Origin: Doris montereyensis
Taxonomy: Eukaryota; Mollusca; Gastropoda; Nudibranchia; Dorididae
Direction: 5' to 3'
Assembly (NCBI GenBank): GCA_037039925.1
Contig: JAXRKP010000106.1
Location: forward strand, 33,501 to 97,500
Length of the DNA stretch: 64,000 bases
Shown here: positions 23,231 to 35,079 of the stretch, piece after piece
Layout of the letters: every line of letters begins with the position of its first letter
Numbering within the stretch: position 1 is the stretch's first letter
Made by a program: the position numbers and the translations under genes
Notes under the pieces: generated by a model
What the model was told of the DNA's origin: nothing
What the model saw: only the letters and a program-made list of their open reading frames with translations
Databases searched by the model: none

Positions 23231-23985
23231 ATGCTGGACTATTGGGGGAAAAGCGAATTTTGAAGAATTTATTGTTTACGCGATTTCATAATTGACCTGC
23301 GATACATGTATTACATCATGGGCCCTAATACACGACGACATGTACTTTTACGTGTTGATTGTCATGGTTTAGGAAAAGCGGGGAGGAAGGGGGGGGGGTG
23401 TGACGAAGACAAAATGAAAAGAAATACAAGTACATGTACTGAACAGACCAGAAAGTTTGCTTCTTTGAGATGTTTAGGTAATCTCTGCAGGTCTGAGAAT
23501 TGTCGATTGACGCTCAAGCGTCATATTATTTAAATCTAAATCTGTGATCTGCCTTTGGTAATTTGGTCATCGTCCTCTCGCCATTTCGCCTTCTATTTTC
23601 TACTTTTTGCAAAGTTTTTTTACCTGTTCCAGGTGTGCGAATCTGTCACGTGACCAAACTATTGATGGCGACACTTCCGTCTGTGTACTGTGTTGAGAGA
23701 TTCAAGGAAGTGAAGTCGACAAATAACAGTTACATTTAATGTTAAATGTTTAAGTTGCTCCCATTGATAATCTTTTTTTTAGCTGACATGATAACAAAGT
23801 AGGAGTATGAAAATACAAAAGACTTTCCCCACAAGAACAAAGATGTACATGGCTTAGACTGCACTTCGAGTAACGCAGACAGTAAACTTTGAAACTGTAG
23901 TGTATTATAATAGAGATTGGTGCAAACTCTCTAAATGTAAATATATTGTTTTTGGTTGTCGTAATCTTCCTCCCTCTCTCTTTAG

Positions 23986-24188
23986 ACATAGACTTTGGCG
24001 ATAGGGAAACTCCACATTTCATCAGGAACTGGTGTGTCATTGGATATCATCCCGTGTTTGCCATGAATTCATGGCACTTTCATCTCGTCATTAAAATAAT
24101 AATAGTGTTGGCCAGTTTTCTGGCACCAACGCTTGGTGGCAAGAAAATCCCAACTGCAGATGTTTTTGCCAACACGATTTATGGCAAG
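23986..24188 (+). CDS. Membrane carboxylesterase/cholinesterase-like gene, exon 1 (5'UTR part and signal peptide)
   Basis: This begins a 13-exon gene for a carboxylesterase-family (alpha/beta hydrolase) protein of about 664 residues, predicted to act at the cell surface or in the secretory path. CTCTCTCTTTAG before 23986 looks like a 3' splice site, so an untranslated exon probably lies upstream. The start ATG is taken at 24063 because it opens a clear signal peptide: MNSWHFHLV, then a hydrophobic core KIIIVLASFL, and APTLGG before a likely cleavage near residue 26. The mature N-terminus reads KKIPTADVFANTIYGK, the family's strand before the V-x-G segment. The donor GTGAGT at 24189 leaves phase 0. 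Ester substrate cannot be told from the sequence. Confidence 0.85.
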
Positions 24189-25544
24189 GTGAGTGATGTG
24201 CTAACAAATATTTTGGTTTGACTAGATTCCAATATAGATCTATATCGCCGTGACCTTTATCTGAAATAAGTGCTGAAAATATTAAAAGTGTCAATATCGG
24301 TGGTGATACAATCTAAAGTTGTAGAAGGAAATTGCAAATCTACTGCCAAGTGAGGAAGGATGTGATGAAAACTACAATAATAGTGGAGGGAGAGGGGAGG
24401 AGGCGTGGAGATGAAAGAAGAAAAATGGTGCCTTGTGACAGGAGAATCATGGTTAACAGGTGCATTATAATGATGGTTTTATACTGTAAGACAGAGTGGA
24501 GAGTGAGAGGGATGGAGGAGGGTAATTGTCTTCTATTCACATGAACATATATTTTTCTTTACATAGGATGAAACAATATTGCACCATTATGCTATTATTT
24601 ACGTTACAATTTGGGTCATAGGATATAAATATTAAATGCAGATCATATTGATCATCTAATGCTTGTCAATTATTAGAAACCACATAAAATTAAATCCTAT
24701 AAAATTCTTTATTTTCTCAAATCCTATAAAAATCCTTTACTTTCTCAAATCCTATAAAAATCCTTTACTTTCTCAAATCCTATAAAAATCCTTTACTTTC
24801 TCAAATCCTATAAAAGTCTTTTATTTTCTCAAATCCTATAAAAATCCTTTACTTTCTCAAATCCTATTAAATTCTTTTACTCTTCCCAAATCTTATAAAA
24901 ATCCTTTACTTTCCCAAATCCTATAAAAATCCTTCACTTTTTCAAATCCTATAAAAATCCTCTACTTTCTCAAATCCTATAAAAATCCTTTACTTTCTCA
25001 AATCCTATAAAAATCCTTTACTTTCCCAAATCCTATAAAAATCCTTTACTTTTCCAAATCCTGAAACCCAGCTTTTTTCCAGTTCTTAAGATTGTTTTTT
25101 TTTTTCCATTTACATGAACGTATCGAAACTGGATGTTAATAGTTTGCTGGAGGTAGTACCCCCTATCCCTCACCAATGTGTTCAGTATTCAATTTTAGAG
25201 AGACTGTCCCGGCTAAGAGACCTCTATTTGTTGTCTCCCGAGGAACAATCTCTTAGGCTGATACCACTGTATTACTAATTATGTTGATCTGGTCTGTTTG
25301 TGTAGTATATCAGCAACATAGCTACTTTCATTAAAGACAAATGTTTTTGGCAATCTGCATTTGGAATTTAACACGAAAATTGTGATTAGAAGCAGGAACT
25401 TCTGCATGGAAAACAAGACAAGGATATGAGATAAAGAATTGAATGATCTCCGTATTATCTTTTAAATTTTTTTATCTTAGCCTTGAAAGTGAAAGCTTTC
25501 CACATGTATAATTTTATCATAGAATGTTTTGATATGAATTGCAG
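24189..25544 (+). other. Esterase intron 1, with 28-bp minisatellite at 24694-25066
   Basis: The array has about 13 copies of a 28-bp unit, TCTCAAATCCTATAAAAATC plus CTTTACTT. Elsewhere the intron shows no recognised feature. Confidence 0.9.
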
Positions 25545-25676
25545 GTAAAGGGAAAAAGCTACCCATCGCAGTATGCACACTTCCCCGATCGCTGGATCAA
25601 CGCGTATCTGGGAGTCCCTTATGCCAAAAGGCTGTCACAATATGGAGAGGAATGGCAAGAAAAATACCGATTGCAT
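25545..25676 (+). CDS. Esterase gene, exon 2
   Basis: The exon is 44 codons, phase 0 at both ends, with acceptor TGCAG and donor GTAAGG. It joins the previous exon as YGK/VKGK and contains RWINAYLGVPYAKR, the family's conserved (F/Y)LG(I/V)PYA motif of the N-terminal sheet. It covers residues 43-86. No disruption is seen. Confidence 0.9.
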
Positions 25677-26587
25677 GTAAGGTTCTCTCATTCCAACTCA
25701 TTCGTCTATACTATATATATGTGTTTATCTGTGTTTTCCTCTTTACATTATTATTTATTAATTGTTGTGAAACCAGATAGATGCAATGCGATTAACATAT
25801 TAAATATGCAAAGAAGCACGATATATAATGTATATATATCAATAAAAAACATTTGAGAAACATTTCAAACTTTGATTGAACACTAAAGAGTAAAATTTGT
25901 TACATTAATGATCCTATTCCTATACATGATTCTTAATATTTTCAGTTTCGTTCTCTATGTGTAAAACATGATTTGCATGTTGTTGTATGTATGTAATGTA
26001 CTAAGTCTAGTACCAAGACATGTGAGGAAGTAAAATAAAAGGTTTGTTGAATCGTTTTCTGTGTTTCCACTCTGACCATGAAAGACCATTTCTACCACAA
26101 AGCCATTGTCATGACGTGAGTTAAGTGCTATTTTGTCCTTTCTTTGTCCGGTTTTGCGTTTTTTAATTTTATAGATTTCCTTACCTAATGTCTAATGTAA
26201 GAGTCTACAATAATTCTGACAAAATTTGTTGTATTGGAACTGCATTTTTGTTCTATGTCCATACATTTTGAAAATATCTGTGAGTCTCAAAACGCAAAAA
26301 AATGAAAGTGGGACAAAGTTGTCCTGAGCTCACTATGTGATACTTGATGATGAAACTAAAATAGTGAAATGTGTATCCACACATTGCTGTTTTGTTTGTG
26401 TGATGGGCCTTTGAATAATCTCTCATAAAGTTCTGTGGGTTTTTTTAGTGCTATTTGGCTAAAAGATATTAAGGATTCTGAGTAGGTATTTATTTTTAAA
26501 TACTTACAATTATAGCTGATCTTTTCTATAATTTTCTAAGATTCGGACCCGTATAAGAAGCGATCAGTGCCTTCTTTGCCTTTGTTT

Positions 26588-26725
26588 AGTGGGTGGTTGG
26601 TGGTTGCTGCTTGAAGTTTCTCCTTTCACTCCTTCACTTACAAATCTTTCATCTCGCTGGTTCTCTTAATCTCCCTGAGGTCACTGCAAATGATGAATGG
26701 GGTAAATTTCAATGAATCAATGCCT
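26588..26725 (+). repeat. CAAA-tailed element (copy 4) in esterase intron 2
   Basis: GTGGGTGGTTGGTGGTTGCT, TCCTTTCACTCCTTCACTTA, CTCCCTGAGGTCACTGCAAA and GGGGTAAATTTCAATGAATC match the family in order. The rest of intron 2 (25677-26793) shows nothing recognisable. Confidence 0.75.
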
Positions 26726-26793
26726 TTGTTTAATCTGTTTAATTATTAATACTACATAGTTGCATGTCTTTCATTTGTTGCATTATTTTTCAG

Positions 26794-26944
26794 AATCCAG
26801 ACGATGATCCATACTAGTACTGGCGTGGGATGCCACCAATCACCGACCTGCCTGCCCCCAGATGCCATGGCTAGTCAAAGAAACTGTCAGAGATTTTCTG
26901 ACATTTCAGAGGACTGTCTTTATTTGGATATCTATACCCCAAAT
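26794..26944 (+). CDS. Esterase gene, exon 3, with two one-base deletions
   Basis: Acceptor TTTTTCAG and donor GTAAGT. Homology needs three frame segments: NPDDDPY at the start, WDATNHRPACPQMPWLVKET in a second frame, and SDISEDCLYLDIYTPN in a third. The C of PACPQ and of EDCLYL are the family's first disulfide pair. Each switch equals one missing base: the first before about 26822, the second at GATTTTC near 26893-26898 (four T where five fit). Observed length 151 plus 2 gives 153, consistent with phase 0 at both ends. A second acceptor 7 bases on (CCAG, exon from 26801) would give one open frame but would lose PACPQ, so I reject it. Confidence 0.8.
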
Positions 26945-27094
26945 GTAAGTTGTACTAATCTTGAAATTTAGAAGAATTTTATAATACTGTGAAAGAGATA
27001 ATGTCAATCCATGCATCAGTCACAGATTTTTTTTTCCTTTAACCGTTTTTGTTCCACTTGTTTCACATTCTTCTTTCTTTTTCTTTCTTTTCAG

Positions 27095-27256
27095 CAAAGG
27101 AACGAAAGGAAACAACAAACCCAAATTTGTATCCTGTCTTGGTCTTTTTGCATGGAGGTGGATTTATTATGGGTGATTCCAGACAGTGGCCAGGTCTTTT
27201 CCTTGCTGAAAGGAACGTCGTGGTAGTTGTTGTCAATTATCGCCTCAATGCTCTCG
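27095..27256 (+). CDS. Esterase gene, exon 4 (oxyanion hole)
   Basis: The exon carries [20 protein letters not shown], the HGGGF oxyanion-hole motif, and [14 protein letters not shown], the conserved NYRL strand. Two acceptors are possible, TTTTCAG/CAAAG at 27095 or CAAAG/GAACG at 27100. Only the second keeps phase 0 after exon 3 (giving [12 protein letters not shown]). The first needs another base. The exon ends in phase 1 before GTAAGC. Residues are about 138-189. Confidence 0.88.
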
Positions 27257-27651
27257 GTAAGCAAGATAAATACACATGACGAGCTAACCAGTACTGCAGA
27301 GCGTCAATTTTCGTTGCCTGATGGTATTCTATAAGCAAGGTCTTGCTAATGATGTCTAAGAAGTTCAAGTTATACAGGCTTTAGGGATCAGATTTTGTGG
27401 CTAGAACCATAAAGTATATTAAAATTGACAGATTTATGTTGATGCTATAAGAATGGCATCAATATAGTAATCCTAGAAGTGTAGCAAAATTTCATGTTCA
27501 CATTCCTAGCAGTGTTGTATTACTGCAAGGGGTCGTTTCAATCGCATAGTTTTTGCAAATTCATTGCTCCTTTAAAACGTAGGCATATATTGATGTTTAG
27601 TTTATTTTTGCACCATACGTTAGTCACAATTTGGATTGTCCACTTTGCTTT

Positions 27652-28240
27652 AGATGGTGCACTTATACTTAGCACAGGATGGTCCACTTATACTTAGCAC
27701 TGGATGATCCACTTATACTTAGCACTGGATGGTCCACTTATACTTAGCACTGTATGGTCCACTTATACTTAGCACTGTATGGTCCACTTATACTTAGCAC
27801 TGTATGGTCCACTTATACTTAGCACTGGATGGTCCACTTATACTTAGCACTGGATGGTCCACTTATACTTAGCACTGTATGGTCCACTTATACTTAGCAC
27901 TGTATGGTCCACTTATACTTATACTTAGCACTGGATGGTCCACTTATACTTAGCACTGTATGGTCCACTTATACTTAGCACTGGATGGTCCACTTATACT
28001 TAGCACTGTATGGTCCACTTATACTTAGCACTGTATGGTCCACTTATACTTAGCACTGGATGGTCCACTTATACTTAGCACTGTATGGTCCACTTATACT
28101 TAGCACTGTATGGTCCACTTATACTTAGCACTGGATGGTCCCTTATACTTAGCACTGTATGGTCCACTTATACTTAGCACTGGATGGTCCACTTATACTT
28201 AGCACTGGATGGTCCACTTATACTTAGCACTGGATGGTGC
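27652..28240. repeat. 25-bp minisatellite in esterase intron 4
   Basis: About 23 copies of ATGGTCCACTTATACTTAGC plus ACTGG or ACTGT, very homogeneous, with one 6-bp insertion near 27918. It ends about 120 bases before the next exon. The rest of intron 4 (27257-28360) shows nothing else. Confidence 0.95.
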
Positions 28241-28360
28241 CTTTCTTAATTTATGTGCATGTCAACGTAATTGATGTTAAATTTATATACCTGAATGGCA
28301 ACAATCTTTTGAGATTTTTATATACATCGGAATACTAATTTTGTTGTTCTATACCTGCAG

Positions 28361-28546
28361 GGTTCTTCAGTACTGGAGATAGGTATGCCCCAGGAAATTA
28401 TGGAATGTTTGACCAGGTCAAAGCTCTCAAGTTTGTCCAAAACACTATACAGAGTTTCCGAGGGAATCCAAAGAAAGTAACCTTGATGGGTCAGAGTGCT
28501 GGGGCAGCTAGTGTTGGAATGCATCTGGTTTCACCTCGAAGTGTTG
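28361..28546 (+). CDS. Esterase gene, exon 5 (nucleophile serine)
   Basis: The exon is 186 nt, phase 1 in and out, with acceptor ATACCTGCAG and donor GTAAGC. It reads [55 protein letters not shown]. The catalytic serine is in GQSAG at 28495-28497 (about residue 235). Neuroligins and other non-enzymatic family members have lost this serine, so its presence argues for hydrolase activity. GNYGMFDQ and F-G-G/R-N-P-x-x-V are standard family motifs. No disruption. Confidence 0.95.
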
Positions 28547-28748
28547 GTAAGCACGTCATTTCAAATATCTACGTCTTCTACTTTCTGGCTTTGTGCAATG
28601 ACTTGTTGTATGTACTTTGTGCTAGAAAAATAAAAAATCTTAGCTATGACTCTGAACCCAGGGCTCTGTTGTGTAAAGAGTAACAATACATTGCCCAGTG
28701 AAGCTATAAAATACTGAGCTATAAAATGATCATTTTTATCTGTGTCAG

Positions 28749-28953
28749 GTCTCTTCCACCAAGCCATCATGCTTAGTGGATCCGAGATGAGTGAATGGGC
28801 TGTTCTCAACAAGGAGGATGTCAAACTTTACAGCAAAGACTTTGTGAACGCCTCGGATGTCCCATGGCCACGTCACAGCAGATGGTCGACTGTTTGCGAT
28901 ACAGCCGTAAATTTGACGAAATTGTCAATGCATCAGCCATGATTCCAATGAAG
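28749..28953 (+). CDS. Esterase gene, exon 6, with one-base deletion
   Basis: The acceptor is GTGTCAG and the donor GTAAGA. It reads GLFHQAIMLSGSEMSEWAV, the conserved FHQAI(M)xSG helix after the nucleophile, then KLYSKDFVNASDVP. After a one-base shift at the CCC at 28861-28863 it continues as MATSQQMVDCLRYSRKFDEI and NASAMIPMK; VDCLR is the family's second-disulfide region. Length 205 plus 1 gives the phase 0 end. Two N-A-S glycosylation sequons are present. Residues are about 252-320. Confidence 0.88.
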
Positions 28954-29199
28954 GTAAGAGTTGATTTCTTTGAAGTTAGAAGATTTTCAAGAGTAATAGA
29001 TTCTATGGATTTTGTTTGTTTGTTTGTTTGTACTATCTATGATATTCTGTAACAACGAGCTATAAGACATCACAAATAGACTTGTTTCAAGAGATGCAGT
29101 GTACAGGTTAAAATTTAGCACCTAAAAAATCCAAGGTCTTGGTGAAAAGTGTGACCACCACCAGTGTTAACATCATCATGAATGGCAAACCCTTGGAAG

Positions 29200-32100
29200 A
29201 AGTGGCCAATTTTACATTTTACTGACTACACCATTTTACCGATAGCTACGAACCCACCACTTTACTGATAACTACCAACACACCACTTTACTGATAGTAA
29301 TAGCTACCGTCACACATAACTTTATTGATAGCTACCGTCAAACATAACTTCACTGATAGCTACCATCACACATAACTTCACTGATAGCTACCATCACACA
29401 TAACTTTATTGATAGCTACCATCACACATAACTTTATTGATAGCTACCATCACACATAACTTTATTGATAGCTACCATCATAACTTTATTGATATAACTT
29501 TATTGATAGCTACCATCACACATAACTTTATTGATAGCTACCATCACACATAACTTTATTGATAGCTACTGCGTCACACATAACTTTATTGATAGCTACC
29601 ATCACACATAACTTTATTGATAGCTACCATCACACATAACTTTATTGATAGCTACCATCACACATAACTTTATTGATAGCTACCATCATACATAACTTTA
29701 TGATGATAGCTACCATCACACATAACTTCACTGATAGCTACCATCACACATAACTTTACTGATAGATTACATCATCACTACATAACTTTACTGATAGCTA
29801 CCATCACACATAACTTCACTGATAGCTACCAGCACACATAACTTCACTGATAGGTACCATCACATATAACTTCACTGATAGCTACCATCACACATAACAC
29901 TAATAGCTACCATCACACAAAACTTCACTGATAGCTACCATCACACGATAGCTACTAACACTTCACTTTACTGATAGCTACCATAACTTTATTGATAGCA
30001 CACTGATAGTAACTTCACTGATAGCTACCATCTGATAGCTACCATCACACCACATAACTTTTATTGATAGCTACCATCACACATAACTTCACTGATAGCT
30101 ACCATCACACATAACTTCATTGATAGCTACCATCACATATAACTTTACTGATAGCTACCATCACACATAACTTCACTGATAGCTACCATCACACATAACT
30201 TTATTGATTCACTTTATTGATAGTTACCATCACACATAACTTTATTGATAGCTACCATCACACAAAACTTCACTGATAGATACCATCATACATAACTTTT
30301 GAAAAGTTACTTTATAGTGATAGCTACCATCACATATAATTTTCACCGATTGATAGCTACCATCACACATAACTTTATTGATAGCTACTCATATAACTTA
30401 CTGATAGCTACCATCACACATCACTGGATAGCTACCATCACACATAACTTTACTGATAGCTACCATCACACATAAATCATTGATAGTACCATAACATATT
30501 TATTGATAGCTACCATCCACACATAACTTTATTGATAGCTACCATCACACATAACTTTATTGATAGCTACCATCACACATAACTTTATTGATAGCTACCA
30601 TCACATAACTTTATAACTTTATTGATAGCTACCATCACACATAACTTCACTGATAACTTTATTGATAGCTACCATCACACATAACTTTATTGATAGCTAC
30701 CATCACATAACATAATCACACATAACTTCACTGATAGCTACCATCACACATAACTTTACTGATAGCTACCATCACATATAACATAACTTTCACACATAAC
30801 TTTGATAGCTACCATCACACATAACTTTACTGATAGCTACCATCACACATAACTTTATTGATAGCTACCATCACACATAACTTTATTGATAGCTACCATC
30901 ACACATAACTTTATTGATAGCTACCATCACACATAACTTCACTGATAACGCTACCATCACACATAACTTTATTGATAGCTACCATCACACCACATAACAC
31001 ATAACTTCACTGATAGCTACATAACATCACATAACTTCACTGATAGCTACCATCACACATAACTTCACTGATAGCTACTATCTCACATAACTTCACTGAT
31101 AGCGCCATCTCACATAACTTTGATAGCTACCATCACACATAACTTCACTGATAGCTACCATCACATATAATTTTATTGATAGCATCACACATAACTTTAC
31201 TGATAGCTACCATCACACATAACTTCACTGATAGCTACCATCACACATAACTTCATTGATAGCTACCATCACACATAACTTCACTGATAGCTACCATCAC
31301 ACATAACTTCACTGATAGCTACCATCATACATAACTTCACTGATAGCTACCATCACACATAACTTCACTGATAGCTACCATCACATAACTTCACTGATAG
31401 CTACCATCACATAAAATACTTCACTGATAGCTACCATCACACATAACTTCACTGATAGCTACCATCACACATAACTTTATTGATAGCTACCATCACACAT
31501 AACTTTATTGATAGCTACCATCACACATAACTTTATTGATAGCTACCATCACACATAACTTTATTGATAGCTACCATCAAACATAACTTGATACTGATAG
31601 CTACCATCACACATAACTTCACTTGATAGTTACTAACTACCATCACACATAACTTCACTGATAGCTACCATCACACATAACTTCACTGATAGCTACCATC
31701 TCACATAACTTCACTGATACTACCATCACACAAAACTTCACTAATAGCTACCATCACATATAACTTCACTGATAGCTACCATCTCACATAACTTCACTGA
31801 TAGCTACCATCACACATAACTTCACTGATAGCTACCATCACACATAACTTCATTGATAGCTACCATCACACATAACTTCACTGATAGCTACCATCACACA
31901 TAACTTTACTGATAGCTACCATCAAAACTTCACTGATAGCTACCATCACATACTTCACTGAACTACCATCAAACATAACTTTATTGATAGCTACCATCAC
32001 ACTACCATGATAGCTACCATCACACATAACTTTATTGATAGCTACCATCACACTGATATAACTTTATTAATAGCTACCATCACACATAACTTTATTGATA

Positions 32101-33070
32101 ACACGTCACACATAACTTCATTGATAGCTACCATCACTTTATATAACTTCACTGATAGCTACCATCACATATAACTTCATTGATAGCTACCATCACACAT
32201 AACTTTATTGATAACTACCATCACACATAACTTTATTGATAAGCTACCATCACACATAACTTTATTGATAGCTACCATCACACATAACTTTATTGATAGC
32301 TACCATCACACATAACTTTATTGATAGCTACCATCACACATAACTTTATTGATAGCTACCATCACATCACTTTACTAATAGCTACCAACACGTAATTTTA
32401 CTGATAGCTACCAAAACATAACATTACTGATAGCTACCATCACACATAACTTTATTGATAGCTACCATCACACATAACTTCACTGATAGCTACCATCTCA
32501 CATAACTTCACTGATAGCTACCATCTCACATAACTTCACTGATAGCTACCATCACACATAACTTCACTGATAGCTACCATCACACATAACTTCACTGATA
32601 GCTACCATCTCACATAACTTCACTGATAGCTACCATCACACATAACTTCACTGATAGCTACCATCTCACATAACTTCACTGATAGTTACTATCTCACATA
32701 ACTTCACTGATAGCTACCATCATACATAACTTTACTGATAGCTACCATCATACATAACTTTACTGATAGCTACCATCATACATAACTTCACTGATAGCTA
32801 CCATCACACATAACTTCACTGATAGCTACCATTACACATAACTTCACCGATAGCTACCAACACACATAACTTCAATCATAGCTACCATCACATAAATTCA
32901 CTGATAGCTACAATCACACATAACTTCACTGATAACTACCAACACATATAACTTCACTGATAGCTACCATCACATATATGTTCACTGATAACTACCATCA
33001 CACATAAGTTTACTGATAGCTACCAACACACTGTTTTACTGATTGTGCCAACACATTACTTTAAGTATAG
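29200..33070. repeat. 3.85-kb 28-bp minisatellite in esterase intron 6
   Basis: Roughly 135 copies of a 28-bp unit, ACTTTATTGATAGCTACCAT plus CACACATA, with two main variants (TTTATTGATAG and TTCACTGATAG) in blocks and many partial units. There are no unique spacers, so it is not a CRISPR-like array. It fills most of the intron between exons at 28749 and 33514. Confidence 0.97.
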
Positions 33071-33513
33071 CTACCCTAATAAAGAAACAAATCCAACAAA
33101 TGAACCCTGTCTTTTTTGCTAACTGCAATATAAAGAATGAAAAAAGTGGTACGTCGTTTTACGTGCGTGTGTGTTTTAGATGACAGGTTTTTTGCAGAAA
33201 ATTATGTGCCCTTGTCAACAAAGTGAGAATTTGTGAAGAATAACTTCCAGCATGATGGAGACATCACATGATTTCGATATCTGTTTTATTTTTAACTGGA
33301 TAGCTTTCATTCCGTACACTTCATACATGACATCCTCTCTCTGCCCGCTGTTTTTATGGATGAAAATTAACAATTCCTGAGAGTTAAAAATCAATTGCTG
33401 CTGTGTTTATCAAAGGGCCTTCTGACTTAACCCTGCCTTGAACAATCTTTGTGGCCCAGAAATAGCAGCCTTCTTTTATTTATTGTAAGCCTTCTATTTT
33501 TTTTCTTTTTCAG

Positions 33514-33676
33514 CCTGGAAGAATTGGCAATCCTTGGGGCCTACTATAGATGGGCCAAGCGTGGGTGTCAACTACGCATTTTTGCCTGAACATCCTGCCG
33601 AACTGCAAGCGCAGGAAGATTTATGCCCATCCCATTGTTGGCAGGGATGGTACGTGATGAGGAGCTTTCTATATCC
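33514..33676 (+). CDS. Esterase gene, exon 7 (catalytic acid), with two one-base deletions
   Basis: The acceptor is CTTTTTCAG and the donor GTGAGT. After the carried codon the homologous frame reads WKNWQSLGPTIDGPSVGVN and AFLPEHPAELQA, needing one extra C at the exon start (CC for CCC). It then shifts by one base between 33596 and 33625 to read GRFMPIPLLAGMVRDEELSI. The glutamate after Asp in RDEE aligns with the catalytic acid of the family's D-E-G motif (about residue 370); the usual Gly is replaced by Glu. Length 163 plus 2 is 55 codons. Confidence 0.82.
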
Positions 33677-33784
33677 GTGAGTGCTTGACAGCTCTTTAGT
33701 TCTGCTTATTGTTTAAGCCTTTTGGATAGTTTTGTGCCAATTGTAAACCAGAGGAAAATATCAAAACAATTTAAATTAAGTTGT

Positions 33785-33798
33785 GGGGGGGGGGGGGG
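33785..33798. repeat. G14 homopolymer
   Basis: Poly-G run in esterase intron 7. Confidence 0.8.
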
Positions 33799-33955
33799 TT
33801 GTCTCATATCGTGTTACCTTTTTTTGTTGTCAGCATTATTTCATTAAAAAATCATATATTAGAATTCATCTACAAATTACTACAGTACAAACAAATTTGG
33901 ATTGTAATTGTATATTTTAGCTTTCAATTGATGACTGCATTCTGACTCATTTCAG

Positions 33956-34161
33956 CCATAGTTGTTTGCTGTCTTTTTTACCAGCCAATCTGCCAAATCT
34001 CATTGATGGAGTGGAGCAGACGCAATTCAAAAACATCATCAGAGAGTTTATCCGCTATAGAGACATTGAGCAGCCCAGTACACTTCAAGATGCTCTCGAG
34101 TTTCAACACATATTGGGCACAGCCCACCAATACCAGTTTCATACGCAAAATGTTGATGAAT
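33956..34161 (+). CDS. Esterase gene, exon 8
   Basis: It encodes LPANLPNLIDGVEQTQFKNI, REFIRYRDIEQPSTLQDALE and FQHILGTAHQYQFHTQNVDE, the lid/helical segment after the acid residue. The donor is GTAGGT at 34162 (phase 1). The entry frame is ambiguous: from the TTTCAG acceptor at 33956, phase 0 meets a stop at once. Using the downstream CCATAG acceptor (33962) with one T fewer in the six-T run gives LFAVFLPANLP in phase 0. That would be a one-base insertion rather than a deletion. The C-terminal part is firm; the start is tentative. Confidence 0.72.
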
Positions 34162-34838
34162 GTAGGTTGCCTTTTTTACTTCCTTTTTTTTAGGCAAGAA
34201 AATCATTAAATTACATGTATATTGTCCTAACACGCTTTGAGAAAGAAAACAGTAGTCATCTTGTGAATGGATTCAAGAGTTACATACTCTTATAGAACCT
34301 AATTCTTAACATGCCTAGTTCTTAACATTGCTACATTTCAAAAGCACAATATGTATTTCAGGCCTTTTAACCTATAATGACTGTAGAAATTACAACTTTG
34401 CGACGTAGCAATTATTGAGAAAGTTTAGATCAAACATGGCCATCCAGCACATAAAAGGGGTTATTAAATATACTAGTTTTTTTGCCACAAGATTATTGTA
34501 ATGCTAATGAGTGACCCCACCTATGGACAAGATGAGGCTGACGTGTCAATATCAATTAAATAAGGGAAAATAGAGAAATAATGTGTCTTATCCCAGAGTT
34601 TATTTAATGATAATTTATAACAGACAAGTCGGGACTACAAAAATATTTCAATGCGAGTAGAAAGACTTTAAAAACGATTTCAATATTCGTAGATCAGACT
34701 GTCATAGATTACAAGTAGTGATACTAGTAATGGTAGTGGTAGTATTAGAATAGTTGTTTATATAATTGATGTCAGAACATGTTGTACAACAGGTTTTCTT
34801 CAGTTTCACCATCAATTTCAACTTCTACTTTTTGACAG

Positions 34839-34965
34839 ATGATGGGGGATTACATGTTTGGAGCTGCTATGAGTGAAACCATCAGGTCTCATGTTCGTTT
34901 TTCCTCAGTCTATTTGTACTTATTCGAATATTCATCTTGGAAAAACTATATTCCACACTGGAGAG
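34839..34965 (+). CDS. Esterase gene, exon 9
   Basis: After a five-G run at 34844-34848 that appears one base too long, it reads GDYMFGAAMSETIRSHVRF, then SSVYLYLFEYSSWKNYIPHW, the conserved D-x-x-F and V-Y-x-Y-x-F-x-Y strands before the histidine loop. The donor is GTTTGT at 34966 (phase 1). Length 127 minus 1 satisfies the phases of both neighbours. Residues are about 442-484. Confidence 0.85.
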
Positions 34966-35079
34966 GTTTGTACCGTTACAGCTAAGGCCATATACAAAGG
35001 AAGAAAGATCGATTTTGTATAGAATCATGTACACATTTCTTAAAAGATCAATTGCTAAGATAAAAAACAATAAGCTATT

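Noticed and set aside
26801..26944. Exon 3 of the esterase as a single open frame using the later CCAG acceptor
   Set aside because: It removes the need for frameshifts but loses the conserved PACPQ segment, which is clearly present in another frame.
29200..33070. 28-bp regular repeats suggesting a CRISPR array
   Set aside because: Units are contiguous with no unique spacers, there are no cas genes, and the locus is in a eukaryotic intron.
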